Positions 8,550-19,200 of a stretch of DNA of 37,609 nt are shown in pieces. A program made the translations under genes and the position numbers. Numbering within the stretch: the stretch's first letter is position 1; every line of letters begins with the position of its first letter. The DNA is from Saprospiraceae bacterium (GTDB lineage Bacteria > Bacteroidota > Bacteroidia > Chitinophagales > Saprospiraceae): contig JAHQWA010000168.1 of the NCBI GenBank assembly GCA_019634045.1, positions 1 through 37,609 on the forward strand, written 5' to 3'. The notes under the pieces are model-generated. The model was not told the origin of the DNA. It saw only the letters and a program-made list of their open reading frames with translations, and searched no databases.

Positions 8550-9413
8550 ATGAAACGCAATATATTATTTCTAGTGGCGGGCCTTTTGTTCAGCATCCAG
8601 TTGCAAGCTGGCGGGCCTTGGCCAACCCCTAAAAACGGAGGCTTTTTCAAACTTTCACAATGGTGGGTGGTAGCAGATAAGCACTATACCGATACAGGCC
8701 TAACCGACCCCAATATCACTAGTGCCATCTACAATACCAGTTTGTACGCTGAGTACGGCTTGACGGATCGTCTAACCGGCATCCTTTACTTCCCACTCTT
8801 TAGTAGAGCTTTATTTAACAATGAGATCTCCGGAACGACTGGAGAATTAGTTACCCAGGGTGAAGCCATCAATAGCATTGGTGATACCGATATTGGACTA
8901 AAGTATGGTATCATTGTCAATAAGCCTGTAGTACTGAGCGCTAGCCTCTACTTAGGCTTACCGTTGGGTATCGATAGTGGCGGGAGCACGGGAACGCTAC
9001 AAACCGGGGATGGCGAATTCAACCAGTTGTTACAGATAGATATTGGTACTTCTTTTGGCGTAGGTGGAATTAACTTTTATTCCTCTGCCTACGGAGGCTT
9101 TAATAATCGAACCAACGGATTCTCGGATGAAATTCGCTACGGTATCGAAGGCGGTGCTACTTTGCCCAAGACTGGTATCACTGCAATTCTCCGACTGTAT
9201 GGTATCAAATCATTGAAAAATGGAGATTCTACGGAGATGCCCAATAGCACCAGTATTTTTGCGAATAATAGCGAGCACTTTACCATTTCTCCGGAGATTG
9301 CCTACCAGTTTAATGACAAATGGGGTGTTTCAGCGACTTATGCGCAGGCCCTTTCTGGGCGCATCATTTTCGCCAACCCTTCCTACTCGTTTGGGGTTTT
9401 CTTGAAGATATAA
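8550..9413 (+). CDS. Outer-membrane beta-barrel protein
   Basis: A 287-residue protein starting at the ATG at 8550; the TTG seven codons upstream would only lengthen the signal peptide. The first ~20 residues are a Sec signal ending in QLQA|GG. The rest alternates amphipathic beta strands with short polar turns. Aromatic residues sit at strand ends (NTSLYAEYGLTDRLTGILYFP, then repeated DIGLKYGI and EIAYQFNDKWGVSATY stretches), and the last residue pattern SFGVFLKI ends in a hydrophobic residue, as outer-membrane barrels need for assembly. It resembles the transporter-like/phenol-pathway MetA barrel group, but specificity cannot be read. It lies behind the DM13 lipoprotein and ends at a perfect terminator hairpin. 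Confidence 0.75.
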   Translation: MKRNILFLVAGLLFSIQLQAGGPWPTPKNGGFFKLSQWWVVADKHYTDTGLTDPNITSAIYNTSLYAEYGLTDRLTGILYFPLFSRALFNNEISGTTGELVTQGEAINSIGDTDIGLKYGIIVNKPVVLSASLYLGLPLGIDSGGSTGTLQTGDGEFNQLLQIDIGTSFGVGGINFYSSAYGGFNNRTNGFSDEIRYGIEGGATLPKTGITAILRLYGIKSLKNGDSTEMPNSTSIFANNSEHFTISPEIAYQFNDKWGVSATYAQALSGRIIFANPSYSFGVFLKI

Positions 9414-9431
9414 AGAAAGATAGGTTGATTT

Positions 9432-9469
9432 AGAAAGGCGTCCTGACTCCAACGTCAGGACGCCTTTCT
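9432..9469. terminator. Perfect 16-bp hairpin, bidirectional terminator
   Basis: The arms AGAAAGGCGTCCTGAC and GTCAGGACGCCTTTCT are exact reverse complements with a six-base loop TCCAAC. The plus-strand side is followed by CATTTTACC. It sits between the stop of the barrel gene and the stop of the minus-strand DUF1501 gene, five bases from the latter, and so can end both transcripts. Confidence 0.85.
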
Positions 9470-9473
9470 CATT

Positions 9474-11123
9474 TTACCAATAGATCGGTCGGCTGTATTG
9501 TCTTCCTCCCGTTTCCAATCGATAGACATATTTTCCTGCCGGTAAAAAGAATTCACTTGGTCTAAAGGAAAAAGTATAGCTTCCTCGCTCCTTAAACCCT
9601 TCTTCTAAGGCTCGGACAATCTGACCACTGGGTTTCAATACTAATAGTCGATACACTCCTCTAATCTTCAAAGCATACTTCAACTGAATTTTACCACTTG
9701 CGCTAGGGTCTGGATTATGGCCTAGCAGTGCTCCAGCTTCTTGGTTTCCCAGGATGGGCCCGGACTGCGGAAGCAACCCTCCTACCCTTGGAAATGTTTC
9801 TCCTAAAATATGATCCACCACCTCTGGGTGTACACACATCCAATTCTGCAAGACCGTGGCATAGGCTTCGCGAAAATCTACGGAAAATTCGGGATCACCA
9901 TACATATCAACATTGACTAAATCTGGGGCCGTACCGTGAAAACCCTGCCCAATATCTTTACCAAAGAGTAACATCGGCGCACCGGTGCCATGATCTGTGC
10001 CCTGAGAGCCATTTTCAAAAATCGTCCGCCCAAACTCTGAGAAGGTCATAGCCAGTACGTTTTCATCATGACCGCTCGCTTCAAGGTCTGCGAAGAAGGA
10101 TTGGATGGCTGTGGCGACTTCATTCAATAGGATCGGATGATCTACCAATTGCCCCGCATGCGTGTCAAAGCCATCAATAGTGACCATGTATACCTTAGCC
10201 CCAAGGTTTCCCTTTATCAGCCGGGCTATAATGGCCATCTCTTCGGCTAAATCGTGATCCGGATAGCTAGATTGATTCGTTACTCCATTATAGGCATCGC
10301 GAATAGATTCAGAGTACCGAAAGGCCCGATTGGCCATCGTTCGCACAAAAGACAACTCTTGGTCCACCGCTCCGACTCCAAGTGTATCCGTATTGTACAA
10401 GGACCCATTCAAGGCGATCTGATAAAATTCCTGTGGATTACTGATAGACAAGGCCTTACTCCCTCCCACTGACCTAAAAACCATATTGGTCTGCACGCCA
10501 ATTTGCAGTGCAGGTGGGATGGAAGGAGGTGCGGAATCAAAAGCCTGAAATTCCCGTTCTAACCAACGGCCGACCCACCCTGTACTATCGATGGTATCAG
10601 AATCTGAAGCAGAAGCCCAGATATCCGAAGAACGAAAATGAGAATAGTTGGCTTCAGGGTACCCTACATTATGGACAACTCGCATCTTACCCTCCTCCCA
10701 GAACGGGCGGAGCGCTTCCATACTATTTGGCATACCATAGGCATCATTCAAACCCCAAAGATTATTTTCAGCCACCGCTAGACTGGGGCGAATATTGTAG
10801 TATTCATCATTGCCTCTGGGAATGATCGTATTCAAGCCATCATTCCCTCCCTTAAGACGGATCAGCACCAAAATCCGATCCCCACAATCTGCACTGGCCA
10901 AGCCACTGAGTAAAGGAGACATTCCAAGGGCATTGATTGTGGGTGTACCCAATAACAGGGGCGTACCCACTGCCGAAAGGCCAGTCATTCGAAGAAAATC
11001 TCGCCGATTCCAATTGCTATGGTGTTTGGTGTGAGCAATGCCTTGATCCAAGGATGATCCAAATTTCTTCTTATAATATTGAGCGACTTGCTTATGTAGA
11101 GGAAGATCTTGCTTATGAGCCAT
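9474..11123 (-). CDS. DUF1501 family protein with Tat-like signal and C-terminal sorting-like domain
   Basis: 549 residues. After ~38 polar residues comes NRRDFLRMTGLSAVGTPLLL, a twin-arginine-type signal, so folded export is likely. The core matches DUF1501, a family of alkaline-phosphatase-like fold: LVLIRLKGGNDGLNTIIP at the start, VTIDGFDTHAGQ in the middle, and FSEFGRTIFENGSQGTDHGTGAP with its metal-site-like Asp and His. The last ~75 residues form an extra beta-rich domain (GVYRLLVLKPSGQIVRAL, LPAGKYVYRLETGG) resembling FlgD-Ig/T9SS C-terminal domains. It is the second gene of a leftward operon, 32 bases behind the DUF1800 gene. This pairing is widespread in Bacteroidota and Planctomycetes, but its role is not established. 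Confidence 0.85.
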   Translation of the reverse strand: MAHKQDLPLHKQVAQYYKKKFGSSLDQGIAHTKHHSNWNRRDFLRMTGLSAVGTPLLLGTPTINALGMSPLLSGLASADCGDRILVLIRLKGGNDGLNTIIPRGNDEYYNIRPSLAVAENNLWGLNDAYGMPNSMEALRPFWEEGKMRVVHNVGYPEANYSHFRSSDIWASASDSDTIDSTGWVGRWLEREFQAFDSAPPSIPPALQIGVQTNMVFRSVGGSKALSISNPQEFYQIALNGSLYNTDTLGVGAVDQELSFVRTMANRAFRYSESIRDAYNGVTNQSSYPDHDLAEEMAIIARLIKGNLGAKVYMVTIDGFDTHAGQLVDHPILLNEVATAIQSFFADLEASGHDENVLAMTFSEFGRTIFENGSQGTDHGTGAPMLLFGKDIGQGFHGTAPDLVNVDMYGDPEFSVDFREAYATVLQNWMCVHPEVVDHILGETFPRVGGLLPQSGPILGNQEAGALLGHNPDPSASGKIQLKYALKIRGVYRLLVLKPSGQIVRALEEGFKERGSYTFSFRPSEFFLPAGKYVYRLETGGRQYSRPIYW

Positions 11124-11155
11124 TGGTGTGGGTTTTGGTAGTGGAGAAGAGAAAT

Positions 11156-12628
11156 TTAGCTAAGTTGCCATTCCGGTAGGCGGAGGAGATAAAACAGCAG
11201 ATTCGATATCTGATAAGGGCTTTCGTCAAACCAGAGGTTCCACTGTCCTGTATCAAAGTAATTCTCCGGTATCTCTCCCTTAAAATAGGCCAAAGCGGCT
11301 TGCTCCAATTCAGGCTCCAATTGGCGTTTGAGGAAATGTTGGATCAACGCCCTAGTCACTACAAGGGGGTCCGTTTCTGTACTGCTCGTCAATGCAATGG
11401 CTAGCTCCCGCAAACTATCTCGGGCTGCATCGGTATCGAGGAAGGCACCATAAATAATATCCGTAGAAAACTGCCAGCGGATCGTCAAGGTATTTTCATT
11501 GATCCAGTTGTGATAACCAGGCCAACCCGCCACATCGACCGGAGAGAATAGCTTCTGCCCCAGTTCATCCACCATGTAATTGATATACCCCATCCAATCC
11601 TCATTGATGGCTTCTCCCTCCAAAATGCCCGCCAAACGATAGGGCTGGATCAAGGCCTCCAATGGTGATTTTATCCGCACATTCATGCGCTGGCTGGAGA
11701 AGAAATGCTGACTTTTGAACAATTGCCGAAACACAGGCGCTAGCTCCCAATTGTTTTCAATAAAGGTTTGTGCCATCCCCTGGATTATCTCTAGATCGGG
11801 CTTATCATAGACAAAGTAGCGGTAGATTTTGGTACAGATGTATTGTGCTATTTCATTTTTACGATAGTCAAAGATCAACTCGTGTACATCATCGTAATTC
11901 CAGTTTCCCGTTTGGCCAAAGATGGTCTTTTGTGTACTATCAAAAAGATCTGGATCAAATACCACCGTTTGATCACAATTATACATATCGATTTGCCAGC
12001 CAGTCAGGGCGCGAGAAACCTCCACGATGTCATCTTGCGTATACCCATTTCCTTCTCCCATTGTGAATAACTCCAGCAGTTCTCGTGCATAATTCTCATT
12101 GGGCTCCTCCGCTACATTAAGGTTGCCATTCAAGTAAACCAACATAGCCGGATTCTTGCCCATCTCTTCCACGAAGGTTCGGAAATTACCCAGTGCATTG
12201 ACATGTAGCAAACGGTAATAAGACCACATGTAACCATTGCAATCATAGACCTCCTCTTCCGTAACAAAATGATTACTCCAAAACAAGGCCAACTTGGGCC
12301 GCAAGCCATCCGTGATCATCTCTCGAATCCATCGTCGAAAGAACTCAAACTTATGATCAAAGTATAGGTCGTCATCCTCATTGTAATCCTCGAAGGTCCA
12401 ATCCGCCCATGGAGGCGGGACGGGTGGTTCTTGGTCTAGAATGCCATCGATGAGTTGGTCCACCAATGCGGAGGGTGTGAGGCTGAGGCCGGCATCTAAT
12501 TGCGCCTTGGTGGCACCGAAGCCGATTCGCTGGTAAAGATGTTGAACTTGAGCAGCCGTCCAAGGGCGTTGGGTACTAGGCACGTAGGGCGCTAGGCCGG
12601 TGTGGGTCAGGAGTGAGGAGAGTTGCAT
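11156..12628 (-). CDS. DUF1800 family protein
   Basis: 490 residues from the ATG at 12628. The frame extends upstream to a TTG at 12754, but that extension is basic and Cys-containing and unlike the family, so I reject it. The DUF1800 signature is clear: HLYQRIGFGATKAQLDAGL near the N-terminus, LALFWSNHFVTEEEVYDCN, the block NENYARELLELFTMGEG, and VSRALTGWQ, with KSPLEALIQPYRLAG and DVAGWPGYHNWIN towards the end. No signal peptide is apparent. The reaction is unknown. It is the promoter-proximal partner of the DUF1501 gene (32-base gap) and divergent from the T9SS cargo gene. The 216-base divergent region contains two small inverted repeats (12744-12760 and 12767-12782) that could be control sites. 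Confidence 0.85.
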   Translation of the reverse strand: MQLSSLLTHTGLAPYVPSTQRPWTAAQVQHLYQRIGFGATKAQLDAGLSLTPSALVDQLIDGILDQEPPVPPPWADWTFEDYNEDDDLYFDHKFEFFRRWIREMITDGLRPKLALFWSNHFVTEEEVYDCNGYMWSYYRLLHVNALGNFRTFVEEMGKNPAMLVYLNGNLNVAEEPNENYARELLELFTMGEGNGYTQDDIVEVSRALTGWQIDMYNCDQTVVFDPDLFDSTQKTIFGQTGNWNYDDVHELIFDYRKNEIAQYICTKIYRYFVYDKPDLEIIQGMAQTFIENNWELAPVFRQLFKSQHFFSSQRMNVRIKSPLEALIQPYRLAGILEGEAINEDWMGYINYMVDELGQKLFSPVDVAGWPGYHNWINENTLTIRWQFSTDIIYGAFLDTDAARDSLRELAIALTSSTETDPLVVTRALIQHFLKRQLEPELEQAALAYFKGEIPENYFDTGQWNLWFDESPYQISNLLFYLLRLPEWQLS

Positions 12629-12743
12629 ACTGATGATTTGAGGGTCGATTGCTTGTATCTTGGGAGTACGATTACTTCCATGACACTTATTTGGGGATCG
12701 TTTTGAGAACTTAGAAATGCCCTTCAAAAACGAACTAATACAG

Positions 12744-12782
12744 GCTCTTTGCAAAAGAGCGCCGGCTTAGCATTTCTGCTAA
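12744..12782. repeat. Two small inverted repeats in the divergent DUF1800/T9SS-cargo promoter region
   Basis: GCTCTTT and AAAGAGC (7 bp, three-base loop, 12744-12760) are followed closely by TTAGCA and TGCTAA (6 bp, four-base loop, 12767-12782). They lie upstream of both divergent genes. Short palindromes of this length occur by chance, so an operator role is only possible. Confidence 0.25.
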
Positions 12783-12844
12783 TATATGGTTATAATTTAC
12801 CAAAAGACTATGGAAAACCCTAAATTTAAAGCATTAGGACAGAA

Positions 12845-15800
12845 ATGTACTTCTCCTCTTTCTTAAAAACCGACACCTTGAAAAACGTCCAATCACTATA
12901 CTCCCTATTGGTATTGCTTTGCCTGTCTACGCTCGCATTTAACCAAACGACCTTGTACTATGAGGGCTTTGAAGATTGTACCTTTCCAGCAGACTGGACT
13001 AGTCAATTGGAAGGAAATGAAGATGCGGTCTGGTACGTAGGTACTCCACAGAACACAAATGCTGATGGCAGCACCATTGATGGTGGCTGCATGCTGATTA
13101 TCGATGATGATATTACGGGCGATAATACCGCACCTTGGCAACTCACCTTGGCAACCCCTAGCTTTGATGGGCGAGGATATTCCAGTGTACGCCTCAATGT
13201 CGATGTCCATTATAGGTACGCCACGGACGAGGCGTCCTTATCCATTGCCGTTTTCGATGGTGTAAATGTTCACCCCTTAAAGGTCTATCAACTCAATGAT
13301 ACGGGGACTGGAGAGCAATTTTCTGAGTTTGTCACCTTTAGCGCGGATTTAGCCTTTTTTGCAAGCGCGACGATGTCTATCCAGTTTCAATATGACGATG
13401 GGAATAGTTGGGCTTGGTGGGCTGGCATAGACAATGTACACATTATCGGAGAGGGAGAAGCCACCAATATTGTATTGGAAAACTTTAATGCTTGCACAAA
13501 TGGCAGTGCTTGGGAAACTCAAGTACTCCAAGGAAATGACGACTGGCAATTTGGACAGCTAGAGAATCAAAATCTAGGCCAAGTGGCTAGCCTCAATGGA
13601 AGTTGCATGGCCTATTTTGATGATGACATTATCGGAGAGGATGCCGCACCTAGTGTCATCAGACTAATTAGCCCGGCCTTTGATGGTACTGCTTTTGCCA
13701 ACTATTACCTGGATTTTGAAGCCGTCTTTCGGCAAGCCAATGAGCGAGAGACCTTCTCTGTCGGCGTAATGGACGAGCTCACGGGAGAAGCGCAAATTAT
13801 CAAAACCTATACTGGACCGCTAGGGGCGGAAAACTTTGAATCCTTTGCTAACGAAAGACTCAATTTGACGTCCTATCGAACACAGCAAATGCAGGTGTTC
13901 TTCCAATATGATGATGCTGGAGAATGGGGCTGGTGGATCGCCGTAGACAACATTAAGATTAGCGGGGAAGGATTTAGCAATGATCTTTGCGCCCAGGCAT
14001 TTCCCATTTACGTAGACAGTACTTGCTTAGCCTCCAACAACCTGACAGCGCTCTATAATGGTCCTGCTCCCGCTTGTGGAAGCGAAGGGATAGGAGGGCT
14101 TTGGTTCCAATTAGAGCCGACCGTATCCGGGCTACTAGAGGTAAGTACAGCGGCTGATTTCAATGATGTGCTCAATATTTATCGAGGTAGCTGCGATGCG
14201 CCTCTTTCCTTAGTTTGCACCAATCGAGACGCACACGGCTTCACCGGCGAACGCTTATTTTTTGAAGCAGTGGGAGGCGAGCGTTATTTCGTTTTGGTCA
14301 ACGGTATAAAATCGGAATTTGGTCGGTCGAGAGGAAGTCTGTGCTTATCTGTAACACAAGCTACCAATCGCCCTCCCACCCCGGAAAACGATTTATGTGA
14401 AAATGCCCAGACCTTGGCGATTGACGGGGAATGCGTAGAAGGGAACAACCGGAATGCCAATTTCGATGGGCCTACTCCTCTGAAAAACCCTTTATCTCAG
14501 GCAGATATCTGGTATCAGTTCAGCTCAAGTGCCATCACCCCAATCATCATCAACTCTAATGCGAATTTTTCTGATGTCATAACGGTATACGAAGGAGCTT
14601 GCGGCAATCTAAGCGAAGTAGCATCCAACGAAAATGGACAGGAACTAAGATTTGATCCGCAGGAAGGCAACTTCTCTTATTACTTGCAAGTTAGCAGCCA
14701 CTTTGCAACTACCGAAGGAGATTTGTGCATGCAGGTAAGCAGGGAGGAAGCGGCAGGTCCTGCGAATGATATCTGTGCTATGGCTACTCCCGTGGAAGTA
14801 AATGGAAATTGTGTAGCAGGAAACAACTTCTCTGCTGAATATAATGGCCCATCGAGCAGTTGCGATCTTTTCCTTAGCGCAGGCATTTGGTATCAGTTTA
14901 TTGCCCCGGAATCCCGTTCGGTTTGGTTGCGTACCCATACGGATTTCATCCATAATCTAACAGTTTTCAGTGGCACTTGCGAGGGTTTGAAGGAAGTGTT
15001 TTGCGGCCGCAATCCCATTAGTTGTGAAGGCTACCAAGGGGTGAATCAACTCAGTCCTGGAGAAAGCTATTATGTCCGCATCGCCTCTATGGCCGGCGGA
15101 TTAGGTTTTGCACAGGAGGGCTCGGTTTGCCTTGAAATTCTGGACGGGCAAAATGCTCCACCGATCAGTCCATTGCAATTGAATGTACAAGTGGATTGTA
15201 TGGAGGAAGGGGTTGCCCAATTGGATATTCAAGCGAATGGCGGGAGTGGAGCCTATGTATTCCAAGGCAATACAGCCGAGGATGTTCTGGCGCTTGGCGA
15301 CACCTATCTCGTAGTGGTACAAGATGCAGCGGGTTGTGAGCAGGCTGCAACCGGGCAAATTAGTTGTGCCGAAGCGGCTTGCAACATCAATAGTGTAATC
15401 AGTTTCACCAATGCCAGCTGTTCAGATGCTACGGATGGCTTGGCAGAGATCAATGCTGAAGGAGCTGATTCCACGTACACCTACCTATGGTCAAATGGCA
15501 GTACGGAACGCCAGGTGAATAACTTAGCTACAGGAACCTATTCGGTCACACTCACCGCCGAGGGAACTTGCCAAACGGTAAGCTTCGTCCAGATAGGCCC
15601 CAGTCCGATCAGCCTAAGCGTCGAATCCATAGTGGATGAAAGCGGTATCGGCAATGATGGTGCGATTGATATCAGTATCAGTGGAGGAACACCTCCCTAC
15701 AGCTACATCTGGGTAAAAGAGGGGCAGGCCGTTGGCTCCACTCAAGATCTGGTTGGATTGAGTGGAGGCAATTATATTTTGCAGCTTACAGATGCCAATG

Positions 15801-16114
15801 CTTGTACTTTTGTTTCCGAGACCATCAATGTAGGTAGTTTGGTAGCCAATGAGGATCTAGCTCTTCGCACCAAAATTGATATCCAACCTAACCCCAGTCG
15901 GGGGCAATTCATTCTTTCTTTAGCCTTAAGGCAAACAGAAGATGTATCCATTGAAATCACCGATGTAGCAGGTCAGATCATTCGCCAATTACCCAGTCGT
16001 CCCTTACTCCAAGATCAAATAAATCTAGACCTGAAAGGGCAACCAGCCGGTGTGTATTTGGTACAACTGACAATTGGCACCCAGCGTGTAGCCAAACGCG
16101 TTATCATTATCTAA
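12845..16114 (+). CDS. Large modular secreted protein with type IX secretion C-terminal domain
   Basis: 1089 residues; the ATG at 12845 has AGGA eight bases upstream. A Sec signal occupies ~residues 15-33. Two tandem beta-sandwich modules follow (~38-205 and ~210-370), each starting with a LYYEGFED/VLENFNAC-type strand and ending FQYDDG-x-W-x-WWxxxDN, a jelly-roll pattern of adhesion or carbohydrate-binding domains. Three pre-peptidase-like repeats begin at ~379, ~514 and ~640 with NDLCAQA, NDLCENA and NDICAMA, each with paired Cys and an IWYQF/LWFQL strand. SprB-like repeats follow (~847-920 and ~920-1000). The last ~75 residues are a type A T9SS sorting domain (IQPNPSRGQF, then PAGVYLVQL, ending KRVIII). 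It is therefore exported and attached to the cell surface or released; an adhesin-like role is inferred. No catalytic domain was recognised. Confidence 0.85.
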   Translation: MYFSSFLKTDTLKNVQSLYSLLVLLCLSTLAFNQTTLYYEGFEDCTFPADWTSQLEGNEDAVWYVGTPQNTNADGSTIDGGCMLIIDDDITGDNTAPWQLTLATPSFDGRGYSSVRLNVDVHYRYATDEASLSIAVFDGVNVHPLKVYQLNDTGTGEQFSEFVTFSADLAFFASATMSIQFQYDDGNSWAWWAGIDNVHIIGEGEATNIVLENFNACTNGSAWETQVLQGNDDWQFGQLENQNLGQVASLNGSCMAYFDDDIIGEDAAPSVIRLISPAFDGTAFANYYLDFEAVFRQANERETFSVGVMDELTGEAQIIKTYTGPLGAENFESFANERLNLTSYRTQQMQVFFQYDDAGEWGWWIAVDNIKISGEGFSNDLCAQAFPIYVDSTCLASNNLTALYNGPAPACGSEGIGGLWFQLEPTVSGLLEVSTAADFNDVLNIYRGSCDAPLSLVCTNRDAHGFTGERLFFEAVGGERYFVLVNGIKSEFGRSRGSLCLSVTQATNRPPTPENDLCENAQTLAIDGECVEGNNRNANFDGPTPLKNPLSQADIWYQFSSSAITPIIINSNANFSDVITVYEGACGNLSEVASNENGQELRFDPQEGNFSYYLQVSSHFATTEGDLCMQVSREEAAGPANDICAMATPVEVNGNCVAGNNFSAEYNGPSSSCDLFLSAGIWYQFIAPESRSVWLRTHTDFIHNLTVFSGTCEGLKEVFCGRNPISCEGYQGVNQLSPGESYYVRIASMAGGLGFAQEGSVCLEILDGQNAPPISPLQLNVQVDCMEEGVAQLDIQANGGSGAYVFQGNTAEDVLALGDTYLVVVQDAAGCEQAATGQISCAEAACNINSVISFTNASCSDATDGLAEINAEGADSTYTYLWSNGSTERQVNNLATGTYSVTLTAEGTCQTVSFVQIGPSPISLSVESIVDESGIGNDGAIDISISGGTPPYSYIWVKEGQAVGSTQDLVGLSGGNYILQLTDANACTFVSETINVGSLVANEDLALRTKIDIQPNPSRGQFILSLALRQTEDVSIEITDVAGQIIRQLPSRPLLQDQINLDLKGQPAGVYLVQLTIGTQRVAKRVIII

Positions 16115-16224
16115 CACATAATCAGATCCTTACACTGGCAATACAGCTGACAAAGTTTCACTACGCTTAAAAGCAGCATTTCTGGGGGCAGATCAGTTTC
16201 AATAGAAAACGCAGGAACCCCTAT

Positions 16225-19200
16225 ATGAAAAAGCTCTATACTGATGTTGGAGAAATTTGGCAATCCAGATTTTCTTCAAGTCCAGTATATACCGACCAAA
16301 GAAAGTTCAGCTTAATCCGTCTTTGTTTGCGTCGAGTATATCTCGCACTCTCGCTGATGTTGTGGCTCTCTGTCTTACATGCCCAACAACCGATTGGACT
16401 CATCTTTCGCATTTCCGCCGAAGAAGCTAAGGAACTATACAAGCATGGCGATAAGCCCATACCTGACAGCTATTTCCATACGGTAGTGGATAGTTTTGGG
16501 ATTGACCGGTACGTCCCCGAAGCAGCGCAAAGGAATGGCCACTATCTATATGTCCGAGCTAATCGAGAGGAGCTTGAAATCTTCCTGAATAGTACCCATA
16601 CCCATCATGTACTTTCGGTAAACAATGACAGAGATCTCATGCTTCGCGTTTTAAACGAGGAAGGGACAGCCATCGAAGATGCACAATTAAAACTGGGAAG
16701 CAAAACAATCCCCTACGATCCCTCTGTAGGAAGTTACCGGATAAAAAAGAGGAATAGAGGTGGCTTTTTAGCCGTTTATTTGCCGACGGACACCTTGTTT
16801 TATGAAATAGATCCGAAGGATTCAAAGGGCTTACTCAGCAAACGATACCGACATTTTACCGAAACCCAATTTGGCTATTACCTCACCTCTCCTATACGAT
16901 GGGGAGGTCAAATCTATCACTATTTGAGGAGGCTTGTGCTTTATGGCAGCTGGAGGCCTCCTAGAAAGTATCGCAGAAATGGCGCCCGTTCTCTTCATGG
17001 TTACATGCTTACGCATAAACCTAAGTACGAACCTGGAGACACCGTGAGACTCAAGGCTTATGCGACCTCTCCAAAAGGGAAGCCCATAAACAGAAGTCTA
17101 AGAATAACGGCCAAGAGATACCGCCAAGCTAGCACTATTTTAGACACGCTCGTCGAACCTATTACTTCTGGAGCCTTCCTGTTAGATTGGGCTATTCCCG
17201 ATACGGTTAAACTCGATCAGGACTACACGATTACTGTCACTCACCCCAGGCATCGGAAATGGGATGGCTTAATACATAATTTCCAGTATGAAGCCTATCA
17301 ATTGGATGAGGTGAACTACGAGCTACAGCTCCCTCAAGATACTTTTCAGCGCGGGGAAAGGTTTGTTCTGACCGCTAGTGCCAAAGATCAAAACGATTTA
17401 CCCGTCTATGATGCCAGTATAAAGTTGCATGTGATCGTTAATCGGCTTTTGAGTTTCCATGCGGATGAAATCATCATTCCAGATACCCTTTGGGCTTACG
17501 AAGGAAGTGTTGTGGAGGCGGGAAAAGTAGATATAGTGATTCCTGACAGTATATTCCCTGCTGTACGAATGAGGGCACAGATTGCCGCTGTCTTTAGCAA
17601 TAGCAATGGTGAGCTCCAGGAAAAAAAGAGATACTTCCACTATAGCCCATTGGATGAACAGATTCAAATTGATTTACGCCATGGACAACTCCATGGCACC
17701 TACTTCAGAAATCAACAAGAAGATTCTACTGCGGCTATACTCATTAGTACTTCCGTAATGGATGAATTACCTGATAGTATTCAAATTCAGTTACCCTTAA
17801 GTCTAGACCTATCTCCTCTTGTCAAATCCTATAAGATCGTAACCGCCACTGCTGCTAAGGAAATTAGGCTCAAGAGTAACTATTCCTCCACACTAGCAGG
17901 CATCAATTTCCAAGTTAGGAGGGAACAAGACTCCATTTATCTATCCTTACAAAACCCGCATAAGATTTCCGTCAATTGGCTCCTTCAGTACCCAGGCGGC
18001 ACCCTAGCGGAAGGCACTACCATGGATGAGGTATGGAAGGGAAAATGGCTAGCCACTAAAAACAAGAGCTATTACCTGAAGTACCAATATCAATGGGGAG
18101 GCCAGGTCACCAAAAAAGAACAGGAAGTAATTCAATATAAGAAGTTACTAAAAATAGAGGTAGATCAACCTAATCAAATCGCCCCTGGACAAGAGGCCGT
18201 CATTCAGGTTAAAGTAAAAGACCATAAGGGTCTGCCAGCAGAGGGCGTCAATTTAGCTGTAGGAGCGGTAAATGCACAATTTGAAACCCACCAACATCTA
18301 AGCCCTGCCAAGATACCCTACAAGAAGGGTATTGAGCCCATGGTTTACAATAGTTTCAAGCTTCGGGCATCTTCATGGAGCGATGAAAAGGTTATTGGAA
18401 AAAAATGGCGTGATGATTTGCAATTGGCCAACTCCCATTACTATCGCCTCAGATACCCAAAAGAGGGCGTTTACTTTCAAGTGGATACCCTGCAACAAGA
18501 TAGTTTCTACCAAACCGTTGCTCAATTCGCTCCTTTTATCGTCAAAAACGGTAAAAGTCTGCCCATTTACATGATCTACTGCAACCGGCGTTTAGTTTAC
18601 TATGATGATATAGATCGGGCCCAACCTTATAGTTTTCAGGGGATAGAAGGACTGAACAGTATCATTATAAGAACTAGGGATGCTGAGATTTCAATAGATA
18701 GCGTAAGGCTGCAGAAAGGGGAAAAACTTGAATTCTCGATTGATCTACTACACTATATGAAATGGGAACATGCCAAAAGGATCAGGATTAAAGAAATGCC
18801 GAGTGTTTTAACTCAAGAGGAAAAAAGGCTAATCCGGAATTCTATCTTGGTATTAAAGCGGCCTACTGGAGGCTCAATTACTGTTTGGGATGAGGCGAAT
18901 AATATTCAGCATTATGATCTCAGATATAACTATCAGCAACATATCAAACTAGGTCCATTCCTTCAAAACTCTACAATTCATTACCAGGAAAGCAATGGGT
19001 TTAAAACCGACTTCCCCTTTGAACCTGGATTTAGTTATGACCTATCTAGTGAACAGATCAAACTATATCAACACGACATCTTCTCAAAGAAGGAAAAAGT
19101 TCATTTATCCAATAGATACAGCGGAAAACCTTACCAAAAGGTGATCTATTCACCTAATGAAATTCTGACACCTAAGCCAATCCTAGAGCCTAAACGTTTG

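Noticed and set aside
12629..12754. N-terminal extension of the DUF1800 protein from a TTG
   Set aside because: The added 42 residues are basic and do not match the family; the ATG at 12628 gives a normal start.
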